This document shows, in pieces, positions 41,218-50,338 of a DNA stretch of 58,318 nt. The DNA comes from a virus. A program made the translations under genes and the position numbers. The stretch is from the IMG/VR virus record IMGVR_UViG_3300047322_000985, positions 1-58,318 of that record. One strand, given 5' to 3'. The first letter of the stretch is position 1, and each line of letters starts with the position of its first letter. Under the pieces are notes generated by a model. The model had not been told where the DNA came from. It worked only from the letters and a program-made list of their open reading frames with translations, and searched no databases.

Positions 41218-41228
41218 TTCTCCTCCTC

Positions 41229-41681
41229 CTACGTATCGCCGCCGCCGCTGGCGTCTGCTGCGGCAGCGCTCTGCATCGTGTAGCCCTCGCCGGTCGCGAC
41301 CTCGCGCAGCGCGTCCCGTAGCCATGGGCGCCCGTTCCGGGCCGGTTGCGACACCCACTTGCGGACGAACTGCTGGCCGTGCCAGCGGAACGCGAGGGCC
41401 TGCTTGTCCTTGGGTCGGATGACGATGGCGCGGCGGCCCTCGTGCACGGGCAGGGCATATTTGACCTTGGTGAAGACCTCGCCGGTGACCCTGTTCGCCG
41501 ACTGCTTCAGCTTGAACTGGTGGCTCGCGCGCAGGTTGCCGGTGTCGACGGGCGTCAGCACCCTGGCGCGATTGAGGACCTTGATCGTCGTGCGGGTGAC
41601 TTCCTTACCCGCGAGATCATGCAGGACGCCCTTGATGACGTCGCCGTACAGGTCAACCCTGACCGACTTCACCCCGGACAT
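41229..41681 (-). CDS. HK97 gp10-like head-tail connector/tail terminator
   Basis: 150 aa. RARVLTPVDTGNLRASHQFK and VHEGRRAIVIRPKDKQAL are the hallmark of HK97-gp10-like proteins at the neck. Position between connector and tail genes agrees. Confidence 0.85.
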   Translation of the reverse strand: MSGVKSVRVDLYGDVIKGVLHDLAGKEVTRTTIKVLNRARVLTPVDTGNLRASHQFKLKQSANRVTGEVFTKVKYALPVHEGRRAIVIRPKDKQALAFRWHGQQFVRKWVSQPARNGRPWLRDALREVATGEGYTMQSAAAADASGGGDT

Positions 41682-41853
41682 CCGCGACCTCCTCCGTCAC
41701 ATCACGAAGATAGCCGGTCGCGACGTGCCCGGCGGCCCAGGTGTCGTCGTCGGGGAACGACTCATCGGTGAACCGCTCACCCACGTTCATCGCGCTGAAG
41801 CTCACCAGCACCTCGTACGTGCGTGTCGGCGGCTTGATGCTCATCCGGCCCAC
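41653..41853 (-). CDS. Small neck-region protein, 66 aa
   Basis: GTG 41853 chosen for GAGGAGGAAACTC upstream. YEVLVSFSAMNVGERFTDES and YLRDVTEEVADVRGEV are typical of small proteins before gp10-like genes. Overlaps the gp10-like gene by 29 bases. Confidence 0.6.
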   Translation of the reverse strand: MGRMSIKPPTRTYEVLVSFSAMNVGERFTDESFPDDDTWAAGHVATGYLRDVTEEVADVRGEVGQG

Positions 41854-41864
41854 GAGTTTCCTCC

Positions 41865-43295
41865 TCAGCAGTCCGCGCACGGTGCGGGCACCGACACGGT
41901 CACCAGCATTTTACCGCCGGTGCAGCCACCTTCGACCGGTAGCGGCGTCCATTCGCCGACCGCCCGCCGCTGCGTCGGCCGGAAGCAGCACGCCGCCGTC
42001 CGCCGCATCAACGTCTGGTGGACCATCTGCGTCGCGGCCGCTGTCGCCCAGTCCGTCGCGTTCGGCGGGTCCTGGTTGTCGAACGAGTCGTCCGAGTCGG
42101 ACCAGGGCATGCAGAACGCGACACCCATTTCCAGCACCACCGCGTAAGCCAACGGGCCGCACGGCAGCCACGTGTTGTCGGGCGCCGGGAAGCTGTCCCA
42201 CGACGGATAGATGTTGGCGATGCGGATCCAGGCCAGCCCAGCACAGCACTCGTCGACGTTGGGTCCGATCAGCGGGCCGGTCTCCTGCCCGAGGCGCAGC
42301 TGGATCTGGGCGGGCGGACTCGGTAGCTGCTGGAGCTGGGTCGTGAAGCAGGCCAGCAGCTCCTGCGCCACGGGCATGCCGATCGGGTCGGTCGGGCCGC
42401 TGGTGGGCACGTTCAGGGCGACCGTCATTCCTGCGGTAGCGGTGAAATGGGCGGCCAGGAACGTGGTATCCGGCCCTAGGGCGGCGCTCATGCTGCCGGT
42501 CGCGGCGAAGCTGGCCGACAGGGGCACCTGGTTCTGCAAGGGCGCCGTCATGCTGCCGGTCGCGGTGAACGTGGCGGCCAGGTCGACTTCCGGCGCGCCC
42601 GTGGCTGCCTTGACCTCTACGGCCAGGGCGCCCCAGTTGAACAGGGCGCCGCCGCCGGGCCGCACATCGTCCCAGAGGACCGCCGTCGAGGTACTGGATC
42701 CGCGCACCTCCGACTCGAATCCGCCGTTGATGGCGGCCCCGTTGTACTGGTCTGCGGTCTCCGTGAAGCCGATCGAGGTGCCGGGCGTGATGTCGGGGGT
42801 GTTCTTGTCGGCGCCGAGGAAGCCCCACACCTCGGATGTGCTGGCCGGGGCGCCACTGAGCGTCAACGGCGCCGGGTTGGGGGTGGTGAAGCTGCCCGTC
42901 TGCGAGCCCGACGCGGTAGCGCCGGTGGGCGTGCCGACGTTGTAGCCGGTCCATGCGGCCACGGAAACGCCCGCCACGCTGATCGTGCGCCCGTTGAACG
43001 ACACGGTCAGGGTGGTGCTGACCGAGCTGGTGACGGCCGCCGCGAAGATCACCACGTAGGTGGCGAACGATGCGCCGACGGCTAGGGCCGCGATGGGCTT
43101 CGAGAACGTCAGGCCCGTATTCGAGCTGATCGTGACGTCGTTCGCGTTGGGCGCCGAGCCGCTGTTCTCCGTCGCCATGACCCCGACCAGCATGTACGAG
43201 CTGGCAGGCGGGGTGAACGCGGCCGGGACGAAGGAGCCGGTACCGAGGTTGCCGGAGTTGATCTGCTGGAGCAGGTCGGAGCGCGCTAGCGACAT
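41865..43295 (-). CDS. Fusion of decoration-like module and head-tail connector
   Basis: 476 aa in one frame. Residues 1-240 are Gly/Ser/Thr-rich beta (SSYMLVGVMATENSGSAP). Three tandem repeats follow: LAATFTATGSM, LSASFAATGSM, LAAHFTATAGM. Residues 307-476 (QIQLRLGQETGPLIGPN, VDECCAGLAWIRIANIYPSW, many Cys) look like the actinophage head-tail connector. No ribosome site precedes the internal Met at 307, so the fusion looks real. Confidence 0.65.
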   Translation of the reverse strand: MSLARSDLLQQINSGNLGTGSFVPAAFTPPASSYMLVGVMATENSGSAPNANDVTISSNTGLTFSKPIAALAVGASFATYVVIFAAAVTSSVSTTLTVSFNGRTISVAGVSVAAWTGYNVGTPTGATASGSQTGSFTTPNPAPLTLSGAPASTSEVWGFLGADKNTPDITPGTSIGFTETADQYNGAAINGGFESEVRGSSTSTAVLWDDVRPGGGALFNWGALAVEVKAATGAPEVDLAATFTATGSMTAPLQNQVPLSASFAATGSMSAALGPDTTFLAAHFTATAGMTVALNVPTSGPTDPIGMPVAQELLACFTTQLQQLPSPPAQIQLRLGQETGPLIGPNVDECCAGLAWIRIANIYPSWDSFPAPDNTWLPCGPLAYAVVLEMGVAFCMPWSDSDDSFDNQDPPNATDWATAAATQMVHQTLMRRTAACCFRPTQRRAVGEWTPLPVEGGCTGGKMLVTVSVPAPCADC

Positions 43296-43302
43296 ACCGG
43301 CC

Positions 43303-43710
43303 TCACTGCGATGTCAGGATGAGGGTCCCCGCGAGGATCTTCAAGGTGTCGCCCAGGTTCGTCACCTTGGACGCGTTCGCTGCACCCCACCACCAACGGA
43401 AGGGGGTGCCTGCGCTGTCCCAGATTTCGGCTCCGACAACACCGGAGCCGCCGACGGCGGGCACGTTCGCAAACACCACGTCCGAGGTGTTCGCGGTCGA
43501 CGTAGTGCCGGTGGCGGCCGGGAAGGCGATCGACTGTGGCGTGTACGTCGAGCCCCCCGAGTTGACGATCTCGGTACCGGCGGCCGAGTCGGAGCCGTTG
43601 GCGCTCATCAGCCGCACCATCAGCGGCAGCGTCGGCGCCGTCGCCGGGGCGTTGCCGGTGAGGAAGTTGAGGACGCGGGCCTCTGCGCCGTCGGTCAGGT
43701 TGTCGGACAT
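43303..43710 (-). CDS. Virion structural protein, 135 aa
   Basis: ATG 43710 with GAGGTAGAG upstream. EARVLNFLTGNAP and LPLMVRLMSANGSDSAAGTE match small beta-rich proteins that cap or decorate virions in actinophages. Between two connector genes. Confidence 0.65.
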   Translation of the reverse strand: MSDNLTDGAEARVLNFLTGNAPATAPTLPLMVRLMSANGSDSAAGTEIVNSGGSTYTPQSIAFPAATGTTSTANTSDVVFANVPAVGGSGVVGAEIWDSAGTPFRWWWGAANASKVTNLGDTLKILAGTLILTSQ

Positions 43711-43717
43711 CTCTACC

Positions 43718-44527
43718 TCACGGCCACGTGGTGATGCGGTTCGGGGACTGATCCATCGAGTACACCTTCGGCGACTGTGTGAGCCGGTTCGGGTTGAACT
43801 GCACCACGATCTGATCAACCTCGTTGAGGCCGGTCAGCCCCCGGTCAAGATAGCTGTTCACGCCGGGGAACTGCACGGAGACGCCCGCCCGGGTCAGGGA
43901 CTGCATGCGCTGCGGCAGGCGGCACGGCTGGCCCTTGATCGCTTTGCCGATCTCGCAGGCGAGGATCCCGGCAGCGTCGAGGGCCTCGTCGGGCACAGCG
44001 CGGCCGAAGACTCCCGTCACGGACCAGGTGTCGGCCACGCCAAGGTTCTTGTCGAGGTTCTGGCATTGCGGCCAGCAGGCGCCATCCGTGCGGACCAGGA
44101 GGAAGCCGTTGTCGATCCGGTAGGCACTCGGGTCAACGGTGGCGCCGTCGACGATGACGGAGGTGATCGAGACGGTCTTGGGTAGTTCGACTTCGCAGGT
44201 GGCACCACAGCAGTTGATGCCCGCACACCCGGCGTTGTGCCACACCCCGTTCTGGATGTATAGCGGGTAGTAGCTGTTCCCCTCGTCGGTGCCCCACGGG
44301 TTGATCAGGTTCACCGGGTACACCTGGTACAGCGGCGGCAGGAGAGGGGCATTGCAGGGCCTGAGCGTGAGCGTGACGGTCCCGAACTGCCGACCGGTCA
44401 GCGAGTACAGGGTGAACGTCGCCAGCCGCAGAGCGAGGGCCTTCTGATCCGCCGTGAGGGCCGCCCACGTGTCCGTGCAGCCCGGGAAGTTCGTGACGGT
44501 CCAGCCGTCCGGTACCGCGCTGGTCAT
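43718..44527 (-). CDS. Head-to-tail adaptor
   Basis: 269 aa. ADQKALALRLATFTLYSLTG (helical, gp6-like start), CAGINCCGATCEVELP and VDPSAYRIDNGFLLVRTDG, then TGVFGRAVPDEALDAAGILA fit the actinophage adaptor that binds the portal. High Cys content as in relatives. Confidence 0.7.
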   Translation of the reverse strand: MTSAVPDGWTVTNFPGCTDTWAALTADQKALALRLATFTLYSLTGRQFGTVTLTLRPCNAPLLPPLYQVYPVNLINPWGTDEGNSYYPLYIQNGVWHNAGCAGINCCGATCEVELPKTVSITSVIVDGATVDPSAYRIDNGFLLVRTDGACWPQCQNLDKNLGVADTWSVTGVFGRAVPDEALDAAGILACEIGKAIKGQPCRLPQRMQSLTRAGVSVQFPGVNSYLDRGLTGLNEVDQIVVQFNPNRLTQSPKVYSMDQSPNRITTWP

Positions 44528-44604
44528 CCCGCCTCCTCCCTATGCGATGGGGGCCGCCCGTCCACGGCGACCCCCATCATCCCCTACGACCACCCAGTCG
44601 TTGG

Positions 44605-45297
44605 TCAGCTCGCGCAGCCGCAGGACGCGGCGGGCGGCGCGAGGTACGTCCACTGCAAGTGCCGGTGGGTGTCGTTCGGCAGGGCGACGAGGATCTTCTC
44701 CGCCGCGCCGGTGGTCATGTTGGCGAGCACGGTCTTGGGGCCGGTGCCCCAGTTGGTGCCCTGCTTGGTGCGGCCCATCACCGTGAACGAGATGGCACCG
44801 TTTTCGATCTTGAGGTCGCCGACGGTCCCCTCAACGATGTTCGGCAGCAGGAAGTATCCGAACGGCACCAGCGAGAACGTGCCCACCGTCAGGCACTGCG
44901 CCTGCGCGATGTTCGTCCACACCTCCAGGCCGAACGCGCCCGCCGCATAGTTGCTCGTGCGGGTCTGGAAGCCGACGGCCGCCGGGGAGGCGGCGTCGTT
45001 GAGCACCAGCGTGGAGCCGGTGATCAGGTTGAACAGTTCCGGGTCGACGTTACAGAAGGTGATCGTGACGTCGATCCACTTCAGCTGCTTCGGCGACTTC
45101 TCGTTGACGCACATCACGCCAGCCGCGTTCAGGACGATGATCTCCTGACCCGACTCGACCTGATCCTGCATCTCCACCGAGACGAGCCCGGTCGAGACGG
45201 CCGACACGCAGGAACCCACCAGGGGGGTACCGCACGAGTTGACTGTCTGGACCCGCATGGTGGTGCCCTGGATGGGTGCCTGACATACGGCCGTCAT
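44605..45297 (-). CDS. Major tail protein (likely)
   Basis: 230 aa. VTITFCNVDPELFNLITG, FGLEVWTNIAQAQC and TKQGTNWGTGP are the pattern of actinophage tail-tube subunits. It lies between capsid and adaptor genes rather than next to the chaperones, which is a little unusual. One GATCGAAAAC copy is in frame. Confidence 0.65.
   Translation of the reverse strand: MTAVCQAPIQGTTMRVQTVNSCGTPLVGSCVSAVSTGLVSVEMQDQVESGQEIIVLNAAGVMCVNEKSPKQLKWIDVTITFCNVDPELFNLITGSTLVLNDAASPAAVGFQTRTSNYAAGAFGLEVWTNIAQAQCLTVGTFSLVPFGYFLLPNIVEGTVGDLKIENGAISFTVMGRTKQGTNWGTGPKTVLANMTTGAAEKILVALPNDTHRHLQWTYLAPPAASCGCAS
44800..44809 (-). repeat. GATCGAAAAC dispersed repeat, copy 10
   Basis: Inside the major-tail gene as K-I-E-N. 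Confidence 0.8.
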
Positions 45298-45300
45298 TCG

Positions 45301-45573
45301 CTACTCCCTGGCCTTGCCCGGCCGCACCTTGCGGACGGGGGTGTTCGGGTCTGCGTCGTCGTCCACCGGCTCGTTGGGCCAGCGGTCGGCGCGGTCGGCG
45401 TTGAACGCCTCGGCCACGTCCTCCGGCACCCGGAAGGACAGGGCGGCGTCGTGTTCGCCGCGCTGCGCCTCCACGGACCGGGGGTCGTAGCCCTTCTCCT
45501 CGGCCAGCTCCAGCAGGCGCGCGGCGGTCTCACTTTCCGGCTCGTGCCGGTTGATGATCACGATTGCGGTCAT
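45301..45573 (-). CDS. Small virion-region protein, 90 aa
   Basis: TAIVIINRHEPESETAARLL, then an acidic/basic tail (DDDADPNTPVRKVRPGKARE). Between capsid-module and tail-tube genes; role unknown. Confidence 0.6.
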   Translation of the reverse strand: MTAIVIINRHEPESETAARLLELAEEKGYDPRSVEAQRGEHDAALSFRVPEDVAEAFNADRADRWPNEPVDDDADPNTPVRKVRPGKARE

Positions 45574-45583
45574 GGTCAGCTCC

Positions 45584-46519
45584 TCAGTACAGCGTCGTCG
45601 TGGTCACGGTGCCAGTACCCCGGGTCATCGCGTCCAACTCGATGAGCACGAAGAACGCCACACAATCCACCGTGATCGCGTACGCCTGCTGCGCCGTCGT
45701 CTGCCAGGCGTTACCCGACCGATCGAACGACTTCTCCGGCGGGTTAACCCACACCTTGTCGTCGCGCCACACCGTCGTCGCGCCCGTGGCCACCAGGTAG
45801 GCGGTACCGGCGGCCGGAGTCACCGAGTCGTCGGACGGCTTGTGACCGGTGTAGCCGCGTCCGAATGACCACACGTTGCCCATCGGCGTGAACTGAAGGT
45901 CCGTGGACCCCTTCGCGCTGCGGACCGGCATCGGCGACAGCTGCCGCTCGACGGCGAACGGCGCCACGAGCGGCCGGGCGTGGATGATGCCCGGATAGCT
46001 GTACTGCGCGAGCGCGTCTTCGAGCAGACCCACGCCGTATTCGATCGTGACCGCTGTACCTGGCGTCGGCGTCACGTCGAGGATGCCGGAGCCGCCGTTC
46101 AGCTCGGTCCGCTGAAGGACCGGCTGCACATCGGCCGTGCCACCCCAGAAGGCCTGCTCGGCGACATACTGGGCGTTGTCGTTCAGCCGGATCCGGACGC
46201 GGCGCTCCACCTCGTCCGCGTTGTACGTGACCGCGCCCAGTTTGATGCTGGCGACGGCCTGGAACGGCAGGCCGATGGCTGGCCCGTCACAGGCGTCGAT
46301 CGGGATCACGCCGCCGTTGACGGTGGGGCTGGAGCAGGACGCGGCGGCCCACAGGTGGGCGTTGCCGCAGTGCTCCTCCAGGTACTGCACCCCGCCGATG
46401 TCGCCGTGTTCCGGCAGCGGGAACGGGCCGTTGGCGGCCGAGAACAGGCCGTATCGGATGTTGCCGACGGCGGGCTGCGGTACGTAGACCGGCCCGGTGA
46501 GTGGCGTCAGGGTTGCCAT
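45584..46519 (-). CDS. Head-associated structural protein, 311 aa
   Basis: Directly after the capsid gene. IRYGLFSAANGPFPLPEHG, VQYLEEHCGNAHLWAAASCS, ERRVRIRLNDNAQYVAEQAF and LLEDALAQYSYPGIIHARP suggest a large folded virion protein present in several actinophage groups. Could be a second capsid-type or vertex protein. Confidence 0.6.
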   Translation of the reverse strand: MATLTPLTGPVYVPQPAVGNIRYGLFSAANGPFPLPEHGDIGGVQYLEEHCGNAHLWAAASCSSPTVNGGVIPIDACDGPAIGLPFQAVASIKLGAVTYNADEVERRVRIRLNDNAQYVAEQAFWGGTADVQPVLQRTELNGGSGILDVTPTPGTAVTIEYGVGLLEDALAQYSYPGIIHARPLVAPFAVERQLSPMPVRSAKGSTDLQFTPMGNVWSFGRGYTGHKPSDDSVTPAAGTAYLVATGATTVWRDDKVWVNPPEKSFDRSGNAWQTTAQQAYAITVDCVAFFVLIELDAMTRGTGTVTTTTLY

Positions 46520-46610
46520 CGTGTTCCCCTCCCTTCCCGAAGGTGGGTTCCCGGGGTGCTACCCGGCTCGTCGGCGCGCGCGCCTTGGCCGGACACCCCG
46601 GGAGTCTCGG

Positions 46611-48491
46611 TTACGGGTTGGTCGGGAACGTGCCGGAGGTGGTGGAGGTGGCCGCCGCCTGCGCGTTCAGCGCGAACGAGGCCGCGCCGTCCGGGATCAG
46701 GCCGCCCACGACGTTGCCGATGGTGTAGACGCGGCTGTCGAAGCAGGTCTTGGCCGCCAGGATGCCCTGCTCGGTGAAGAGCTGGGTCGTCTTGTTCTGC
46801 GCCAGCAGGGTGGAGTCGTACACGGTGTCGAGGGTGATGATGTCGGCGTTGCCGCGCACCCACGTTCCGGCCGCGTAGACCAGGACCTGGAGCGTGTGCG
46901 GCCAGTCCTGAACGAAGTTGTTGGAGGTCGGGTCGGTGCCGAACTGCTGCCACTGCGACGGGGCGCCGGACGGGTAGGCCGCCCAGTAGAAGGCGTCCTG
47001 CCAGTCGTAGACCCACTGGACGCGGGCGCCGCGCACGGCGAGCCAGTTCTGGATGTTCGCCATGGTCACGGCGAACTGGTCGACGCCGTTGTCGCCGTCG
47101 AGGAAGCTCCGACGGGTGACGTCGGCGCGGATCCAGGACTGCACCCAGTACGGCAGGACGACTTCCAGGGTGGAGGCGAGCTGCATCCGCTGCCGGTACT
47201 TGTAGTCGACGATCGCCATCTCCAGGGCACCGAGCAGGGTGGAGACGACGGAGTGGTCGGTGTACCAGGTGGTGCCGAGGCCGGGGGTGTGGCTGGTGAC
47301 GTTGCTCGGGAGGTTGAGCGCGGTCGAGCCGGTCACCAGGGCGTTGATCATGAACTGGTTGATCTTGTGGGTGTGCGCGACCATCGCACCCCGCACGAAC
47401 CGGGCGATCAGCTCCGGGTACCCGCGCAGCTGGAGCAGGTCCGCCTGGATCGCCAGACCGTCCGCCTCCAACCGGGTGTCCGTGAAGCTCGGGCACGGCA
47501 CCGGCATCGTCGGCTTCGTGACACCCGAGACGATCTGCGCCTCGGTGTAGTGGAAGAACCCGGCACCCGAGTAGATCGACGAGAAGTCCGGGCCGGTCGT
47601 GTACTTGATGCCGCCCCGCGAGACGTTGATCTCCGGGATGTCCAGCAGGCCGTCCGAGGACTCCAGCTCACACAGGTCGTAGATGACCTCCGACGGGGCG
47701 CACCAGCCCGCCCCGGCCGCCGTCAGGCTGTTCGGGGCGCCGCCCGAGGCCTTCGCCTTGCGGGCGATGTCGATCGACGCGAGCAGGGAACCACCCGGGA
47801 GCCGCTTCTCGCTGGCCGCGTAGTCGATGACCGCCGTGGCGTCCTCCATGAGGCCACCGGACGCGGTCAGCTCCTTCGGGTAGTCGACCTTGAACTGCGC
47901 GACCGAGTGCCGCATGGCGCCCGCGCCGCCGCCGCCCGCGCTGTACTGGAGGAACCGCTTCTCGACGACCTTGCCGATCTTCAGCCAGTCGAGCTCCTCG
48001 CCCATCGCGTACTCGCCGTTGTTGGCCCCGGCGATGATGACGGCCGGGGTCCGCTGCGCCACCTGCTCGACCGGGACGGCGGGGGCGGTCTGGGAGGCCA
48101 CGGCCGCGACACCCGGGACGGTCGGCTTCGCCGCCGCCGCCGTGGTGGTCACGACAGGGGTCTCCGTGGCACCGGCACCCTCGGCGCCCGCGCCGTCGGT
48201 GTTCGCGGCGTCGGTGTCGTCCTCGTCGCCGAGGCTGTCCGAAAGGGCGGCGAAGGCACCGGCCGCACCACTGCGGCGGCTGCGCTCCGAGTCCACGCCC
48301 TTGACGATGGTGGTCAGCTCGCGCATGGTCTCGATGTCGTCGGCCGACACGTCGGAGACGTCCATCTCCGCGTACCGCGCGGCAGCCTCGCGGGCCTGCG
48401 AGCGAATCGAAGTCAGGTCCTCCGTCGACATCGAGGAGAAGGCGTATGCGCCGTCATCCCCGGTCGGAACCTGGAAAGGCAGGTTGGGCAC
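46611..48491 (-). CDS. Major capsid protein
   Basis: 626 aa. N-terminal helical delta region (STEDLTSIRSQAREAAARYA, then DDIETMRELTTIVKG), a long Ala/Thr/Pro linker (about 95-145), then an HK97-type body: GWCAPSEVIYDLCELESSDG, VNFQFM-like KINQFMINALVTGSTA, and LEVVLPYWVQSWIRADVTRR. The N-terminal part is probably removed by the protease at 53030. Head of the leftward late operon. Confidence 0.9.
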   Translation of the reverse strand: MPNLPFQVPTGDDGAYAFSSMSTEDLTSIRSQAREAAARYAEMDVSDVSADDIETMRELTTIVKGVDSERSRRSGAAGAFAALSDSLGDEDDTDAANTDGAGAEGAGATETPVVTTTAAAAKPTVPGVAAVASQTAPAVPVEQVAQRTPAVIIAGANNGEYAMGEELDWLKIGKVVEKRFLQYSAGGGGAGAMRHSVAQFKVDYPKELTASGGLMEDATAVIDYAASEKRLPGGSLLASIDIARKAKASGGAPNSLTAAGAGWCAPSEVIYDLCELESSDGLLDIPEINVSRGGIKYTTGPDFSSIYSGAGFFHYTEAQIVSGVTKPTMPVPCPSFTDTRLEADGLAIQADLLQLRGYPELIARFVRGAMVAHTHKINQFMINALVTGSTALNLPSNVTSHTPGLGTTWYTDHSVVSTLLGALEMAIVDYKYRQRMQLASTLEVVLPYWVQSWIRADVTRRSFLDGDNGVDQFAVTMANIQNWLAVRGARVQWVYDWQDAFYWAAYPSGAPSQWQQFGTDPTSNNFVQDWPHTLQVLVYAAGTWVRGNADIITLDTVYDSTLLAQNKTTQLFTEQGILAAKTCFDSRVYTIGNVVGGLIPDGAASFALNAQAAATSTTSGTFPTNP

Positions 48492-48595
48492 TGCGTGCTC
48501 TCTTCACTTCGAGCGCTCGGCCGGACCGTGGCAGCACCGATACACCTGGTGGGGATCATAGCGGGTACCGTGCAGGAATCGGAGGAGGAGGCCGT
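48492..48595. promoter_or_regulatory. Divergent promoter region between capsid and glycosyltransferase genes
   Basis: 104 bases holding both 5' ends. GGAGGAGGAGG lies before ATG 48596; no confident -35/-10 pair can be named on either strand. Confidence 0.35.
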
Positions 48596-50338
48596 ATGGA
48601 ATCAACTACGCCCGACGAACAGCGCTTCATCGTCGGAGATCTTCACGGGCACTGGGTAGGCGACCACTCGCAGTGCCCGCCCGAATCCAACTGCACGGAG
48701 GCGGAGGCGGCAATCGCCGCCAAGGAACTCTTCGCCGCCATCGATCCCCGGGCGGGGGAGAAGGTCTGCATCGGGGTCCCGCACCTGAACGACGCGGGAT
48801 GGAACTTCGTCGAGTCGGCGCTCCGCATGGCCGCCTACGACAAGGCCCACGGGAACCACCTGCTGCACAACTCGGGCCTCATGAATAACGGCGCGCTGGC
48901 TGCCGTGTGGGGCCGGTCGATGGAGCTCTCGCACGCCCGCAACACAGCGACCGCCGCATTCCTGGCCAGCGACGCTGACTGGCTGCTCTGGTGGGACACC
49001 GACATCGGCGCCGAGCAGGACGCCCTGGAGAAGCTGCTCACCGTCGCCGACCCGGACACCGCGCCGATCGTCGGCGGGCTGTGCTTCATCGAGGGCGACT
49101 TCTCGCACGACTTCCGGGGAGGCCTGCGTTCCAGCCTGGCGCCGACCTTGTACGACTGGGCGTGGATCGAACCGAAGTCGGGCATGCCCGGCACGTACAA
49201 GATGATCGCCCGGCAGGAGTGGGCCACGGACGCCGTGACCCGGGTCGGTGCGACCGGCGCCGGTTTCCTGCTGACCCACCGTTCGGTGTACGAGAAGATC
49301 TCCGCCTGGTTGCAGGAGAACGGCGCACCGCCGCACATCTGGTTCGAACGCATCCCCGGCGCCGACGGCGAGCTGTGCGGGGAGGACATCTCGTTCTGCC
49401 TGCGCGCGCATCAGATCGGCCTGCCGGTGATGGTGCACACCGGTGTCATCACCACCCACCAGAAGACCGCCTGGTATGGGGCCGAGGACTACCGGATGAA
49501 GCCGTTCACGCCGCCGCCCATGAGCGTGCGCCTGCTGCCCCCGGATCAGTGGCCGAAGCTGGAGATCAACCGCAACGCCGTCGAACAGGCAGCCCGAACC
49601 TCCCCGATCGGCGTGAAGCAGGTCCCCGAGGCCACCGAGGAGGTGGCCGTCATCGTGCCCGTGGCGAAACGGGACAATGCCAAGGCGTTCCTCGATTCGC
49701 TAGCTGAAAGCTTGAACCTGGACCAGCACTATCGGGTCCGGGTGTACGTGATGACCGACGAAGACGACCGGGATACCCGGGCGGCATGGATGTTCCAAAC
49801 CGACGCCTACCCCAACATCGTCCTCGGCTCTCACGTCTACCTGCGCACGATGGGCTCCTTCGCGGAGAAGGTCAACCGGGGTTACAAGATCTCCACGGAG
49901 CCGTGGCTGTTCCTGGTCGGAGACGATGTCCGCTTCCATAAGGGCTGGCTGGATCAGGCCATGGAGGTCGCGCACATCACGGGCAAGGCCGTGATCGGCA
50001 CCAACGACCTCGGCAACCCAGCAGTGAAGGCCGGGCAGCACGCCACCCACATGTTCATCCGCCGCGACTACATCGACATCGAGGGCGCCTCCTGGGACGG
50101 TCCCGGCATCGTCTGCCACGAGGGATACCGGCACTGGTACGTCGACAACGAGATCATCGAGGCGGCGAAGCAGCACGACGAGTGGGCGCCGTGCCTGGCC
50201 TCGCACGTCGAGCACCTGCATCCGCTGTTTGGCAAGGGCGAGCAGGACGAGGTGTACCGCATCGGTCAGGCGGCGGCCATGGCAGATCAGGCGCTCTGGC
50301 AGTCCCGCTGGTCGGCCGCGAACAGGAGCGCATCATGA
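48596..50338 (+). CDS. Tandem-domain glycosyltransferase (GT-A)
   Basis: 580 aa. Domain 1 (about 50-310): SMELSHARNTATAAFLAS, the DXD motif in WWDTDIG (about 132) and GEDISFCLRAHQIG. Domain 2 (about 340-560): EVAVIVPVAKRDNAKAFLD, SFAEKVNRGYKISTEPW and VGDDVRFHKGW. Both are GT-A folds using nucleotide sugars. Divergent from the capsid gene and coupled to an oxygenase and a methyltransferase, which suggests glycan decoration of virion proteins. Substrate unknown. Confidence 0.85.
   Translation: MESTTPDEQRFIVGDLHGHWVGDHSQCPPESNCTEAEAAIAAKELFAAIDPRAGEKVCIGVPHLNDAGWNFVESALRMAAYDKAHGNHLLHNSGLMNNGALAAVWGRSMELSHARNTATAAFLASDADWLLWWDTDIGAEQDALEKLLTVADPDTAPIVGGLCFIEGDFSHDFRGGLRSSLAPTLYDWAWIEPKSGMPGTYKMIARQEWATDAVTRVGATGAGFLLTHRSVYEKISAWLQENGAPPHIWFERIPGADGELCGEDISFCLRAHQIGLPVMVHTGVITTHQKTAWYGAEDYRMKPFTPPPMSVRLLPPDQWPKLEINRNAVEQAARTSPIGVKQVPEATEEVAVIVPVAKRDNAKAFLDSLAESLNLDQHYRVRVYVMTDEDDRDTRAAWMFQTDAYPNIVLGSHVYLRTMGSFAEKVNRGYKISTEPWLFLVGDDVRFHKGWLDQAMEVAHITGKAVIGTNDLGNPAVKAGQHATHMFIRRDYIDIEGASWDGPGIVCHEGYRHWYVDNEIIEAAKQHDEWAPCLASHVEHLHPLFGKGEQDEVYRIGQAAAMADQALWQSRWSAANRSAS

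Noticed and set aside
46497-48659. 720-codon plus-strand frame
   Set aside because: Antisense to the major capsid gene and crossing its promoter.
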